From: Opitutaceae bacterium
GTDB taxonomy: Bacteria > Verrucomicrobiota > Verrucomicrobiia > Opitutales > Opitutaceae
Assembly (NCBI GenBank): GCA_023269585.1
Contig: JAHFTC010000004.1
Location: 27,100-91,099, forward strand
Length of the DNA stretch: 64,000 nucleotides
Direction: 5' to 3'
Each line of letters begins with the position of its first letter. Position 1 is the first letter of the stretch. The position numbers and the translations under genes are program-made. The notes below the pieces were generated by a model. That model was not told where the DNA came from. It was given only the letters and a program-made list of their open reading frames with translations, and searched no databases. Of this stretch, positions 1-8,655 are shown one piece after another.

Positions 1-2684
1 GTGAGCAGGCGGCGCAGTTCGTCGACCGGGATCTCCTTCTTGCAGATCGTGCGGGCCATCTTGAAGACGACGCGCGGCGCCTCGGAGCCGGGCTTGGTGA
101 CGTAGTAGGTGTCGCTCGTCTGCAGAATCTCGGCACCGCCGTGCACCTCGCTCTTGCCGAGCGACACGGCGCCGGTGAGGTCGACGGGCGCCTTCGGCGC
201 GCGACCCTTCTTGCCGCCTTCGCCCTCGGCGCGCGGCTTGCGCGGCGGGAACTCGAAACGGATGCGGCGGCCGGGGTTCTCCTCCTTCGGGTCGAGCGTG
301 AGGAAGGCGGAAAACGGGCGGTTGAAGCGGGAGATGAAGTCCTCGAAGAGGTCGGTCTTGCCGGCCTCGGCGATCTTCACGATCTGCTCGCGCGGGAGCT
401 CCTTGCGGCAGAGCAGGCGGCCGACACGGAAGACCTCCTCGTAGCCGCCGGTCTCGACCTTTTTGCGACAGATGAAGTGCGTGGCGGTTTCGCAGAGTTC
501 GTTGCCGGTGGCCTCGGACTTCCAGACGGGCACGAGGTCGGCGATCTCGACCTTGTTGCCGAGGTCGATCGAGGCCTTCCATTTGCCGGTCTCCTCGTCC
601 TTCGTGAGGACGACTTTGGCGGTGAAACGCTTGCCGGTTTTCTCGGAGACGAAGTCGTCGAACGGCCCGATCTCCTTGTTGGCGATGAGCGCCTTCGCCT
701 CATCGAAGGAGAAGCGGCGGTTGTTCATCGTCTTGTAGACGCGGAAATTCTCATCCTGCGACTGCCACCAGCGGCCAAACTCAAGGAGCGGCTGGTTGTC
801 GGTGGGCGAAACGACGTCGGTTGGCGCGCCGGTCTCCTCGTGGTCCTTGATGTTGGAGACGATCTTCTTGGTGAGATCGGTGATGCTCTCCATGAACGTC
901 TCGCGGGAGAGCTTGGCCTGCTCGACCTTGCGGAGGCGGAACTCCCATTCGCCGGTGAGGGCGGGGGAGGTGAGTTCGTCGCACTTGGTCAGTCCGAGGA
1001 AATCGAGGACGGTCTCGGCCTTGGTGGTCGGGATGAGCTCGCGGCCTTCGCGGGAGATGTAGTTCTCGCCGATGAGATGCTCGATCGTGGCGGCGCGGGT
1101 GGCGGGCGTGCCGAGGCCGCGCTCGCTCATGGCGTCGGCGAGGTCCTCGTCATCGACGAACTTGCCGGCGTTCTCCATCGCGGAGAGCAGCGTGGCTTCG
1201 TTGTAGCGCGCCGGCGGCTTGGTGGCCTCGTCGGTCACTTCGACCTTCGTCACCGCAGCGTGTGGCGGCTGACCATCGGGCTTGGTGAGGGCGGGGAGGC
1301 TCTTGGCGCCGTCCTCGAAACCAGTCTTGCCGGCGACGGCGAGGTAGCCGGCCTCGACGAGGACCTTGCCCTCGCTCTTGAAGGTGTGCGGGCCCACGCG
1401 GCTGGTGCGCGTGGTCACGTCGATCTGCGCCGGTGGGAAGAAGATGCCGACGAAACGGCGTGCGATGAGATCGAAGATCTTGGCCTCGTCGCCATCGAGG
1501 TGGCCGTGTTCTTCGGCGGTCGGGATGATCGCAAAGTGGTCCGTGACCTCGGCGTTGTTGAAGATGCGCTTGTTCGGGCGTACCCAGCCGTTTTGGACGA
1601 CGGTCGCGGCGTGCGTCGCGAGGTCGCCGTGGAGGCGGGCGAGGGTGGCGGTCACCGTGGGCACGTAATCCTCGGGCAGGGCGCGCGAGTCGGTACGCGG
1701 GTAGGTGATCATCTTGTGCTTCTCGTAGAGGCTCTGCGCGATCTGGAGCGTGCGGCGCGCGGAGAACGAGAAGCGGTTGTTGGCGTCGCGCTGGAGCGAG
1801 GTGAGATCGTAGAGGCGCGGCGAGATCTGGGAGGTGCGCTTGCTCTCGTCGGACACGGCGGCCTTGGCGCCCGGGCGGGTCGCGGCGGCGACGGCTTCGG
1901 CGGCGGCGCGCTGCCAGAGGCGTTCGGCGCGGTCGTGCTCGTCGGTGCCTTTCCTGAAGTCCGGTTTCTCGTAGGTGCCTTCGTACTCGCCCTCGGTGAT
2001 CTTGAAGGTGGCGACGACGCGGTGGAAAGCGCGCGACTTGAAGGCGCGAATCTCGCGCTCGCGCTGCATCACGATCGCCAGCGTCGGCGTCTGCACGCGG
2101 CCGACGGTGGCCATGGAGCCCTTGCGGGACCCGAAGAGGCGCTTGGTGACGGCGCGGGTGCCGTTGAGGCCGATGAGCCAGTCCGCTTCGGAGCGGCAGC
2201 GCGCGGCATCCTGCAGCGGCTGCATCTCGGCGCCGGTGCGCAGCTTGGTGAACGCGGTGCGGATGCCGTCGTTGGTCATCGACGACATCCAGAGGCGTTT
2301 CACAGGCTTCTTGGATTTCGCGGCCTGGAGGATGTAACCGAAGATGAGCTCGCCCTCGCGGCCGGCGTCGCAGGCGTTGAGGACGGTCGTGATGTCCTCG
2401 CGGGCGATGAGCTTCTTGAGGAGCTGGAACCGCTCCTTGGTCTTCTCGATCGGTTTCACGCCGAACTTGCCCGGAATGATCGGCAACGTCTCGAGGCGCC
2501 AGAACCGGTATTTCTTCTCGTCGATGTCCTCGGGCATCTCGAGTTCGACGAGGTGGCCGACGGCGGAACTGATCACGTACTCCTCGTTCTCGAAAACCTC
2601 GCCTTTCTTCGGGACCTTGCCCAAGGCGCGGGCAATGTCGGCGGCGACGCTAGGTTTCTCGGCGATGACGAGGGTCTTGGACAT
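1..2684 (-). CDS. topB: DNA topoisomerase III-like type IA topoisomerase (3' end outside window)
   Basis: The minus-strand frame is open from an ATG at 2684 to the window edge, 894 codons, so the C-terminus is missing and the ORF track omits it. The N-terminus (MSKTLVIAEKPSVAADIA) is the Toprim start of topoisomerase III. The catalytic motif ITYPRTDS places the active tyrosine at residue 328, the same number as in E. coli TopB. TopB enzymes pass single strands to decatenate and resolve DNA. Unlike E. coli TopB (about 650 residues), this protein carries a long tail with at least three copies of a Toprim-associated C-terminal repeat (starting near residues 655, 760 and 880, each with an R-K-E-type segment before a GPFDDFVS-like segment). 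TopA is the alternative name, but no Cys4 zinc fingers are visible. Start chosen because it gives the family N-terminus exactly. Confidence 0.92.
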   Translation of the reverse strand, partial: MSKTLVIAEKPSVAADIARALGKVPKKGEVFENEEYVISSAVGHLVELEMPEDIDEKKYRFWRLETLPIIPGKFGVKPIEKTKERFQLLKKLIAREDITTVLNACDAGREGELIFGYILQAAKSKKPVKRLWMSSMTNDGIRTAFTKLRTGAEMQPLQDAARCRSEADWLIGLNGTRAVTKRLFGSRKGSMATVGRVQTPTLAIVMQREREIRAFKSRAFHRVVATFKITEGEYEGTYEKPDFRKGTDEHDRAERLWQRAAAEAVAAATRPGAKAAVSDESKRTSQISPRLYDLTSLQRDANNRFSFSARRTLQIAQSLYEKHKMITYPRTDSRALPEDYVPTVTATLARLHGDLATHAATVVQNGWVRPNKRIFNNAEVTDHFAIIPTAEEHGHLDGDEAKIFDLIARRFVGIFFPPAQIDVTTRTSRVGPHTFKSEGKVLVEAGYLAVAGKTGFEDGAKSLPALTKPDGQPPHAAVTKVEVTDEATKPPARYNEATLLSAMENAGKFVDDEDLADAMSERGLGTPATRAATIEHLIGENYISREGRELIPTTKAETVLDFLGLTKCDELTSPALTGEWEFRLRKVEQAKLSRETFMESITDLTKKIVSNIKDHEETGAPTDVVSPTDNQPLLEFGRWWQSQDENFRVYKTMNNRRFSFDEAKALIANKEIGPFDDFVSEKTGKRFTAKVVLTKDEETGKWKASIDLGNKVEIADLVPVWKSEATGNELCETATHFICRKKVETGGYEEVFRVGRLLCRKELPREQIVKIAEAGKTDLFEDFISRFNRPFSAFLTLDPKEENPGRRIRFEFPPRKPRAEGEGGKKGRAPKAPVDLTGAVSLGKSEVHGGAEILQTSDTYYVTKPGSEAPRVVFKMARTICKKEIPVDELRRLL

Positions 2685-3018
2685 GAAGGGTTGTTCGCTA
2701 GGCTCGCGGCGGAATTTTTCAAGCCCGCGTTTTGGCGGACCCATCCCTCGCGTGTGCACACGCGCACGGTTGCCGAAGGCAACGGAGGGATTCAAGCGAC
2801 AATTACAAACAGCAGGCGAAGCGGATGGCCGAATGAACGTTTCCGGGGACGGGGCGCGGGAGTCGGGTGGTGGATGGCGGGCCTCTTCCGGCGTTGCCGG
2901 GGGCAGAATGCGCCAGCGGGCGCGCTGGTGGGGCGAGGGAGGCAAAGCCGCTGCGTACCGGCGGCGGCGGAAGCCGGGCGTTCGCCGCCCGTGCGATCGC
3001 CCTTAGATTCCCGGAGTT
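2685..3018. other. intergenic region between divergent topB and pcm
   Basis: 334 bases with no credible gene. The ORF-track entries that cross it are shadows of topB or pcm. It must hold the promoters of both divergent genes, but I cannot pick clear -35/-10 boxes. Its one striking content is the branched inverted-repeat structure at 2743-2791. Confidence 0.7.
2743..2791. repeat. three-way-junction-like nested inverted repeats
   Basis: An outer stem ATCCCTC (2743-2749) pairs with GAGGGAT (2785-2791). Inside it lie two further hairpins. One is the perfect 16-bp palindrome CGCGTGTGCACACGCG, overlapping the outer stem by one base. The other is GTTGCC-GAA-GGCAAC. All three stems are perfect. This could be a REP-like repeat, a cruciform operator or a small structured RNA leader for pcm or topB. 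The function is unknown. Confidence 0.6.
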
Positions 3019-3732
3019 GTGATGAACGGGTTGCTGAATCACTGGGCGACGGGCATGGGACCCGCGTCGGAACGCTGCGACGAGCGCGCGGCGATGGTGG
3101 CGAAGCAGCTCGTCGCGCGGGACATCTGCGACCGGCGGGTGCTGGCGGCGATGGGCACGGTGCCACGGCATCGTTTCACGCCTGCCGCCGTCTGCGCCGC
3201 CGCGTATGCCGATAAGCCGCTGCCGATCGGCGCGGGGCAGACCATTTCCCAGCCGTACATCGTGGCGTTGATGACGCAATTGCTCGCGCTCGGCGCAGGG
3301 GATCGCGTGCTCGAGATCGGCACGGGCTGCGGGTATCAGACGGCGGTGCTGGGGGCGCTCGTGGGCGAAGTCTGCTCGGTCGAGATCCTGCCGGAGTTGT
3401 CGCGACGCGCGCGGCGCACGTTGGACGAACTGGGCGTTCCAAATGTCGAGATGCGGGTCGGTGACGGCCGGACGGGCTGGCCGGAGCGGGCGCCGTTCAC
3501 AGGGGTGATCGTGACAGCCGCCCCCAGGGCGCTCGCACCTGCGTGGGTGGAACAATTGGCGGAGGGCGGGCGCTTGGTGGTGCCGGTGGGGGACCGCCAT
3601 GAGCAAACGCTGCATCGGTTTACCAAGGACGGCGGGCGCTTGCGCGACGACTTCGTGCTGGCCGTGCGCTTCGTGCCGCTGGTGGCGGAGGGGCAAGTTG
3701 AGCGGCGCGGCGCGGACGGAGATCCCGCCTGA
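3019..3732 (+). CDS. pcm: protein-L-isoaspartate O-methyltransferase
   Basis: 237 residues, close to the usual length of about 210-230. Pcm uses S-adenosylmethionine to methylate L-isoaspartyl residues in aged proteins and so starts their repair in the cytoplasm. Visible family motifs are GQTISQPY near residue 73, the SAM-binding VLEIGTGCGYQTA near residue 97, the acidic loop EILPEL, and the C-terminal RFVPL segment. The start could be either of the first two methionines (3019 or 3022) or the one at 3055; I kept the track start. The gene is divergent from topB across a 334-base gap and convergent with the barrel-like gene downstream. Confidence 0.95.
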   Translation: MMNGLLNHWATGMGPASERCDERAAMVAKQLVARDICDRRVLAAMGTVPRHRFTPAAVCAAAYADKPLPIGAGQTISQPYIVALMTQLLALGAGDRVLEIGTGCGYQTAVLGALVGEVCSVEILPELSRRARRTLDELGVPNVEMRVGDGRTGWPERAPFTGVIVTAAPRALAPAWVEQLAEGGRLVVPVGDRHEQTLHRFTKDGGRLRDDFVLAVRFVPLVAEGQVERRGADGDPA

Positions 3733-3780
3733 TCCGAAGCCCGCGCTCTCCCGGGCGCCCGCGGCTTGCCGCCGTCCGGC

Positions 3781-4716
3781 TCAGGGCTTGGCGGCGCCGG
3801 GGCCGTCGCGCCAGGGCATGCGTTCGAGCATATCGGTGCCGAGGTTGCGCGCGGCCTTGGCCCAGTCGAGATCCCAACGGAAACGGGAGGTGATGCGGTG
3901 TTCGATCTCGTCGCCGAAGAAAATCGCCTCGTAGCCGGCGCCGACGACCAGCCGGCCGGGCAGTCGGGGCACCCAGCGGGAGGGCACCTCGAAGCTCACC
4001 GCGGGAAGGACGCTGAAGTATTCGCGCCCGTCGCCATCCAGGGCGGTCGTGCGCAGCGATGTCGCCACGGTGTAATGCCACGGCGCGCGGTGCAGGACGA
4101 GCCCGGGCGTGACGATGAGGTTGTCGCGGACGGGGCGATAGCGGGGAAGGCGGGTCGGGTCGGGATCGGAGTCGAAGATTTCGTAGCCGATGTTCAGGTA
4201 TGCTCCGAGGCCGCGGGCGGACTTCAGGTCGCGGGAGAAGGCCACGTAGGGCGTGAGGCGCGCGGTGCCGATCGAGAGTTGCGCGGGCGCGCCGGGAGCG
4301 GGGATCGTTGCGGTCGCGCCGAACGCGGTGTCGACATAGGGATGGAAGAGGGCGGGCCAGGCGAGCTTGGTGCCCAGTCGGTATTCCGCGATCCCGAGTC
4401 CGCCGGTGCCGCGACCGCCGAAGTTGTCGAAATAGGGCACGACCTCGGCGTTGACCTCGACGTGCTTGGTGGGCGCGTAACGCCAGCCGGCACGAATCCG
4501 GACGTAATCCTTGCGGGCGAAATCACCGAGCATCGGGTTGAGGGTGAACCGCAACGACTCTGGCATGATGATCTTCGGCAGTTGGAAGTCGAAGATGCCA
4601 CGGATGCTGATGGCGTCCTGGTCGTCGACGGTGCTGCCCGAGGCGGTGCGTTCGATGTCGGCGCGGGCGGGAGCGAAAGAACAGGCGAGAAGGCAGAGGG
4701 CGAGGGTGCGGCGCAT
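3781..4716 (-). CDS. secreted beta-barrel-like protein of unknown function
   Basis: 311 residues from the ATG at 4716. The ORF track extends it to 4818, but the 34 extra residues are arginine- and proline-rich and precede a clear signal peptide (MRRTLALCLLACSFAPARA). The mature part alternates polar and aromatic residues in short strands (for example VRIRAGWRYAP and LVVGAGYEAIFFG), as outer-membrane barrels do, with regular glycine/tyrosine turns. No enzymatic motif is visible. The C-terminus (PGAAKP) lacks a terminal aromatic residue, so classical Bam-signal insertion is doubtful. It may be a porin-like or DUF-type envelope protein. I do not recognise a family. Confidence 0.7.
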   Translation of the reverse strand: MRRTLALCLLACSFAPARADIERTASGSTVDDQDAISIRGIFDFQLPKIIMPESLRFTLNPMLGDFARKDYVRIRAGWRYAPTKHVEVNAEVVPYFDNFGGRGTGGLGIAEYRLGTKLAWPALFHPYVDTAFGATATIPAPGAPAQLSIGTARLTPYVAFSRDLKSARGLGAYLNIGYEIFDSDPDPTRLPRYRPVRDNLIVTPGLVLHRAPWHYTVATSLRTTALDGDGREYFSVLPAVSFEVPSRWVPRLPGRLVVGAGYEAIFFGDEIEHRITSRFRWDLDWAKAARNLGTDMLERMPWRDGPGAAKP

Positions 4717-4907
4717 GGGCGGAGGGTTGGTAGTGTAGTGCATCGACCGCTCGCGGCGAGCTTGGTTGCATCGGATTGGGGCGCACGGCGGCCCGGGCGA
4801 GCCGGTGCCGGTTTCCAATGCGTCCTGAGGAATCTTTCCCTCGACTTCAGGGGGGGGAATCTCCTCGCATTGTGGCGCAGTGTCAGTGCAAGCCCCGCAA
4901 GCCCCAC

Positions 4908-5231
4908 ATGAACGTCCTACCTGAACTCACTCCGGAGACCTACTCGCTGTTTCAGTTCACCCTCACCTCGCGCGATGAGGGTGCCGCTGCCCAGAAATCC
5001 CATTGCTGGGGGGAAAACTTCAGCATCGAGGAGGCCTTCAATGCGGCCAAGGCGCTCGTCACCCGCGACTATGAGGCGATGCGCACGCTGCTTCGGCAGA
5101 AGGGCGACAAGGATCCCGCGCTCAATCTCCAGATCAACGATACGGAGTTCGGCTACGATCTGCGCCACAACTATCTCGTGGTCTCGCGCTATTGGATCCA
5201 CGCCAAGCCCTCGCTCAAGAAGGCGGTCTGA
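4908..5231 (+). CDS. small conserved-looking hypothetical protein
   Basis: 107 residues from the ATG at 4908 (MNVLPELTPETYSLFQFTLT). The track start at 4776 would add arginine-rich residues that overlap the neighbouring gene's promoter region. The protein is soluble and of mixed composition, with segments such as FSIEEAFNAAKALVTRDYEAM and a basic end (SLKKAV). There is no signal peptide, membrane segment or known motif. It is divergent from the barrel-like gene and lies 84 bases upstream of tRNA-Leu. I cannot assign a function. Confidence 0.7.
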   Translation: MNVLPELTPETYSLFQFTLTSRDEGAAAQKSHCWGENFSIEEAFNAAKALVTRDYEAMRTLLRQKGDKDPALNLQINDTEFGYDLRHNYLVVSRYWIHAKPSLKKAV

Positions 5232-5315
5232 CCGCGGGCGCGGTTTGTTTCTTCGGTCGCGGAGAAATCGCTTGCCGGTGGCGCGGTCGCTGTCCACCGT
5301 CCGCCTCTCCCTGAT

Positions 5316-5402
5316 GCCGAGGTGGCGGAATTGGCAGACGCACTAGATTCAGGGTCTAGCGCCCGCAAGGGCGTAGGGGTTCGACTCCCCTCCTCGGCAC
5401 CA
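5316..5402 (+). tRNA. tRNA-Leu (anticodon CAG)
   Basis: A complete type II tRNA with encoded CCA. The acceptor stem is GCCGAGG paired with CCTCGGC, followed by A and CCA (5400-5402). The anticodon arm is CTAGA-TTCAGGG-TCTAG with anticodon CAG at 5350-5352, reading CUG. A variable arm (GCGCCCGCAAGGGCGT) follows, then a normal T arm GGGGTTCGACTCCCC. It serves leucine insertion at the commonest Leu codon of this GC-rich genome. Confidence 0.97.
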
Positions 5403-5537
5403 TACTCCGGCCCGCCCTTGGCGGCGGGCGGAGTTGACCTTGAGAAGCGAGCACACATTCTCTCGACCCTCGGGTTTCGACGGCGGCGCGAGCAGCGCCC
5501 CGGCCCGGGTTCAAGTTACCACGACAGTCTACCTCCC

Positions 5538-5834
5538 ATGAAATCCCTCCGTGTTCTGATCATTTTCTCCGCGCTCGCCCTCAGCGCGGGCGTCGCCTCG
5601 GCCGACTGCGGCACCTGCGAAAAGAAGGACCAGTGCGACAAGCCCAAGTGCGAGCAGCCCGCCAAGAGCGAGTGCTGCCAGAAGGCCTGCACCGAAGCCG
5701 ACAAGGCCAAGTGCGACAAGGCCAAGTGCGACAAGGAGCAGAAGTGCTGCGAGCAGAAGACGATGGCCTGCTGCGACGAGGCCGCGAAGGCCGGCAAGAC
5801 GTGCGAGAAGTGCAATCCGCCGGAGAAGAAGTGA
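5538..5834 (+). CDS. cysteine- and lysine-rich exported small protein
   Basis: 98 residues from the ATG at 5538. A signal peptide (MKSLRVLIIFSALALSAGVASA) precedes a mature region of about 76 residues containing 15 cysteines, often as CC or C-x3-C pairs, and many lysines (repeated KAKCDKAKCDK). Such a composition suits metal binding or a disulfide-rich envelope protein. It looks metallothionein-like but does not match a family I can name. A good rho-independent terminator follows 24 bases after the stop. The track start at 5322 lies inside the tRNA and is wrong. Confidence 0.75.
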   Translation: MKSLRVLIIFSALALSAGVASADCGTCEKKDQCDKPKCEQPAKSECCQKACTEADKAKCDKAKCDKEQKCCEQKTMACCDEAAKAGKTCEKCNPPEKK

Positions 5835-5857
5835 TTCTTCCGAGCGTTCCGTTTTTG

Positions 5858-5886
5858 GCCGCTGCCCTCCGGGGTAGCGGCTTTTT
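5858..5886 (+). terminator. rho-independent terminator of the Cys-rich gene
   Basis: Stem GCCGCTGCCC (5858-5867) pairs with GGGTAGCGGC (5872-5881), with one G-T pair and a 4-nt loop, followed by TTTTT. It ends the plus-strand transcript. The flank on the other side is A-rich when read on the minus strand, so it should not stop the convergent M50 gene. Confidence 0.85.
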
Positions 5887-5903
5887 GGTGTCAGGAGGGG
5901 GCG

Positions 5904-7022
5904 TCAGAGGGCGCCGCGGGCGCGGCGGCGTGGAGCGGCGTGGTGGATCAGGCGCACGGCGTCGTCGATCCGCGCCACGTCGCAGACGCCGATGAGACGG
6001 TCGAAGGAGTAGACCGGGAAGAGGCGTTGGCGGCTGCGCCGGAGACCGGCGACGACCGGGCCGAGCGTCCATTCGGCCTGGAGGACCGCGAAATCGTGCT
6101 CGGCGTGGGCGGCGAGCGGTTCCTGTTCCCGGCCCGCGCGCAGCGCCGCGGCGACGCGGGATCGTGGCACGACGCCGATCGGGCCGCTTGCCCCGATGAG
6201 GAGGAGATCCTGCGACACGGAGCGCCGGAGCGCTTCGAACGCCGTCGCGATGCTCGTTTCGGGTGGGAACCCGAGGAAGTCGCGGCGGGTGACGTTGGCG
6301 ACGATCAGGCCGGCGTAGAACTCGCGGTCGCGCACGAAGCGGTATTCGGACTCGGCGCCGTAGGCGATGAACAGAAAGAGGGCGGAGAGCAGCCAGAGGT
6401 TGTCGCCGTCGAAATACGAGCCGTAGGCGGCCCAAGTCGCGATCGTGAGAGCGATCACCTGTCCTGAGCGCGCGGCCCAACGGGTGGCGACCAGGTAGTC
6501 CAGCCGCATCGCCAGCAACGAGCGTAGCACGCGGCCGCCGTCCATCGGGAAAGCGGGCAGGAGATTGAAGACGCCCATGATGAGGTTCACGCCGAGCAAT
6601 GCGTGCGGGATCTCGCGCAGGCTGGTGGGCGGCCCGACCTCCGCCAGCGATGGCGGCCAGCCGAAACCGAGGACGAGGAGCGCGATCATCAGGTAATTCA
6701 CGGCCGGCCCCGCGAGCGCGATCGCCAGCTCCCGTCGTGGCTGCCGGGGGAGGGAGTCGAACTCCGCCATGCCGCCGACGGGCAGGAGCAGGATGCGGTT
6801 GGTGCGAATACCGTAGCGGCGGGCGGCGAGGCAGTGACCGAGTTCATGAAGCACAACGACCGCGAACATCAGCACCACGAACGCGAGCGACCACAGGAGT
6901 CCGCGCCAACCGTCGTCTTGCGCACCAAGCCAGCCGGCATAGGCCAGAAGCAGCACGAAGGTGGCGTGCACTTCGAGGCGAATGCCGAAGACCCGGAACA
7001 AGGCGATTGACCAACGGAGCAT
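5904..7022 (-). CDS. M50 family site-2-type intramembrane zinc metalloprotease
   Basis: 372 residues from the ATG at 7022 ([19 protein letters not shown]), the usual start of the SpoIVFB/Rip3-like group. The longer track start at 7103 would run into the divergent regulator gene. The zinc site HELGH lies in the second hydrophobic helix and the third ligand in [12 protein letters not shown]. About six membrane segments are visible. A C-terminal soluble region of about 130 residues (from [12 protein letters not shown]) has the length and pattern of a degenerate CBS pair. Such proteases cleave membrane-anchored regulators. The natural substrate cannot be told from here. Confidence 0.9.
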   Translation of the reverse strand: MLRWSIALFRVFGIRLEVHATFVLLLAYAGWLGAQDDGWRGLLWSLAFVVLMFAVVVLHELGHCLAARRYGIRTNRILLLPVGGMAEFDSLPRQPRRELAIALAGPAVNYLMIALLVLGFGWPPSLAEVGPPTSLREIPHALLGVNLIMGVFNLLPAFPMDGGRVLRSLLAMRLDYLVATRWAARSGQVIALTIATWAAYGSYFDGDNLWLLSALFLFIAYGAESEYRFVRDREFYAGLIVANVTRRDFLGFPPETSIATAFEALRRSVSQDLLLIGASGPIGVVPRSRVAAALRAGREQEPLAAHAEHDFAVLQAEWTLGPVVAGLRRSRQRLFPVYSFDRLIGVCDVARIDDAVRLIHHAAPRRRARGAL

Positions 7023-7081
7023 TTGAACGGAAAAAATCCATTTGGCCGCGGCGTTGTCGCCGTTGTCAATCAACGCCTCCG

Positions 7082-8590
7082 ATGACTGCCGATTCCGCCG
7101 CACCGAAAACGCCCACGATCCTCATCATCGACGATGACGAGGAGATTCGTTATTCCCTCGGTCGCGTGCTCGGGGCGCGCCAGTACCGCATCGTGGAGGC
7201 CGGCAGCGGCGAGGAGGGCATCGCTCTCGCCAAGAAGGGCGCGCCCGATCTCGTGTTCCTCGACATCCGCATGGGCGGCATGAGCGGCATCGAGACGCTC
7301 CAGCATCTGCGCGCGTTGCACCCGCACCTGCTCGTGGTGCTCATGACGGCGTTCGGCACCGCGCAGACGGCGATCGAGGCGATGAAGTTCGGTGCGTTCG
7401 ACTACGTGATGAAGCCGTTCGACGCCGACAAGGTCCTCGCCATCGCGGAGAACGCGCTCAAGACCAAGGCCGACCTCCAGACCGCCGCCGGCTACAAGCC
7501 CAAGGTGAAGAGCGAGGACTACAAGGAGGGCATCGTCGGCTCCTCGCCCGCGATGCAGGAGGTCTTCAAGGTCATCGGCCAGGTGACCGCCAGCGACGTG
7601 ACCGTGCTGATCTCCGGCGAGAGCGGCACCGGCAAGGAACTCGTCGCCCGCTGCATCTACCAGCACAGCCACCGCTCCTCGAAGGCGTTCATGGCCGTCA
7701 ATTGTGCCGCGATTCCGGAGAACCTCATCGAGAGCGAGCTCTTCGGCCACGAGCGCGGCTCCTTCACCGGCGCCACCGGCCAGCGCAGCGGCAAGTTCGA
7801 GCTCTGCGACGGCGGCACGCTTTTCCTCGACGAGATCGGCGACATGTCGCTCGCCACGCAGACGAAGATCCTGCGCGTCCTCCAGGAGGGCGAGATCCAG
7901 CGGGTCGGCGGTACTGAGACCATCAACGTCGATGTGCGCGTGATCGCCGCGACCAACCGCGACCTCGAACAGATGGTGAAGGCGAAGACCTTCCGCGAAG
8001 ATCTGTATTATCGGCTCAACGTCGTGCGCCTGCGCCTGCCAGGCCTGCGCGAGCGCACCGGCGACATCCCCCAGATTGTCGACTTCATGCTCCAGATGCT
8101 GGAGAAGACGAAGAAGACCCGCGTGCGCAAGGTTGCGCCCGAGGCGATGGATGTGCTCGTGCGGTACTGCTGGCCGGGCAACGTGCGCGAGCTCGAGAAC
8201 GCGATCTACCGCAGCGCCGTGATCGCGCAGGGCGACACGATCCTCGTGAAGGATCTGCCGGTGGAATTGCGCGAGGCGGTGAATGCCGCCAGCGGCGTCG
8301 CCGCTCCGGCGGCCGCGGCCCCCACGCCCGTGGTGGTCACTGCGCCGGCTCCCGCGCCGGCCGCCCCCGCGGTTCCGGCCGACCTGGACGGGGCGCTCGA
8401 CTTCATCTACCAGCGGCTCAGTGCCGACAAAGCGGAGACGATCCTCGAACGCCTGGAGCGCGAGATGATCGTCCGCGCGATCAAGGAGTTCGGCGGCAAC
8501 CAGGTGCGCGCCTCGGAGCGCCTTGGCATCACCCGCGCCACGTTGCGCAAACGGCTGGACGTGCTCCGCGGCGAAGCGAGCGCGGAGTAG
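7082..8590 (+). CDS. NtrC-family sigma54-dependent response regulator
   Basis: 502 residues from the ATG at 7082. The track start at 6599 lies inside the M50 gene. The receiver domain covers residues 10-125, with acidic residues D17-D19 and phospho-acceptor D61 in LVFLDIRM. The AAA+ domain covers about 155-395, with Walker A GESGTGKE near 179, Walker B LFLDEIGD near 248 and the sigma54-contacting loop GSFTGA at 226-231 (canonical GAFTGA). A proline/alanine-rich linker leads to a Fis-type helix-turn-helix ([21 protein letters not shown]) at the end. It activates RpoN promoters when phosphorylated. No cognate kinase is adjacent. Confidence 0.96.
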   Translation: MTADSAAPKTPTILIIDDDEEIRYSLGRVLGARQYRIVEAGSGEEGIALAKKGAPDLVFLDIRMGGMSGIETLQHLRALHPHLLVVLMTAFGTAQTAIEAMKFGAFDYVMKPFDADKVLAIAENALKTKADLQTAAGYKPKVKSEDYKEGIVGSSPAMQEVFKVIGQVTASDVTVLISGESGTGKELVARCIYQHSHRSSKAFMAVNCAAIPENLIESELFGHERGSFTGATGQRSGKFELCDGGTLFLDEIGDMSLATQTKILRVLQEGEIQRVGGTETINVDVRVIAATNRDLEQMVKAKTFREDLYYRLNVVRLRLPGLRERTGDIPQIVDFMLQMLEKTKKTRVRKVAPEAMDVLVRYCWPGNVRELENAIYRSAVIAQGDTILVKDLPVELREAVNAASGVAAPAAAAPTPVVVTAPAPAPAAPAVPADLDGALDFIYQRLSADKAETILERLEREMIVRAIKEFGGNQVRASERLGITRATLRKRLDVLRGEASAE

Positions 8591-8655
8591 GGCGCGAGGC
8601 GGGACCAGCCGGTCCAGTCGGCGAGCCCGGCGGGACCGGTGCGGCGAAAACGGTA

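Noticed and set aside
141-3215. 1024-residue plus-strand ORF
   Set aside because: Antisense shadow of topB; composition is Glu/Leu/Gly/Arg-rich with no family motif, and the opposite strand has a clear topoisomerase.
4717-4818. 34-residue N-terminal extension of the barrel-like protein
   Set aside because: It would place a clear signal peptide internally.
7023-7103. 27-residue extension of the M50 protease
   Set aside because: It overlaps the divergent regulator start, and the family N-terminus begins at 7022.
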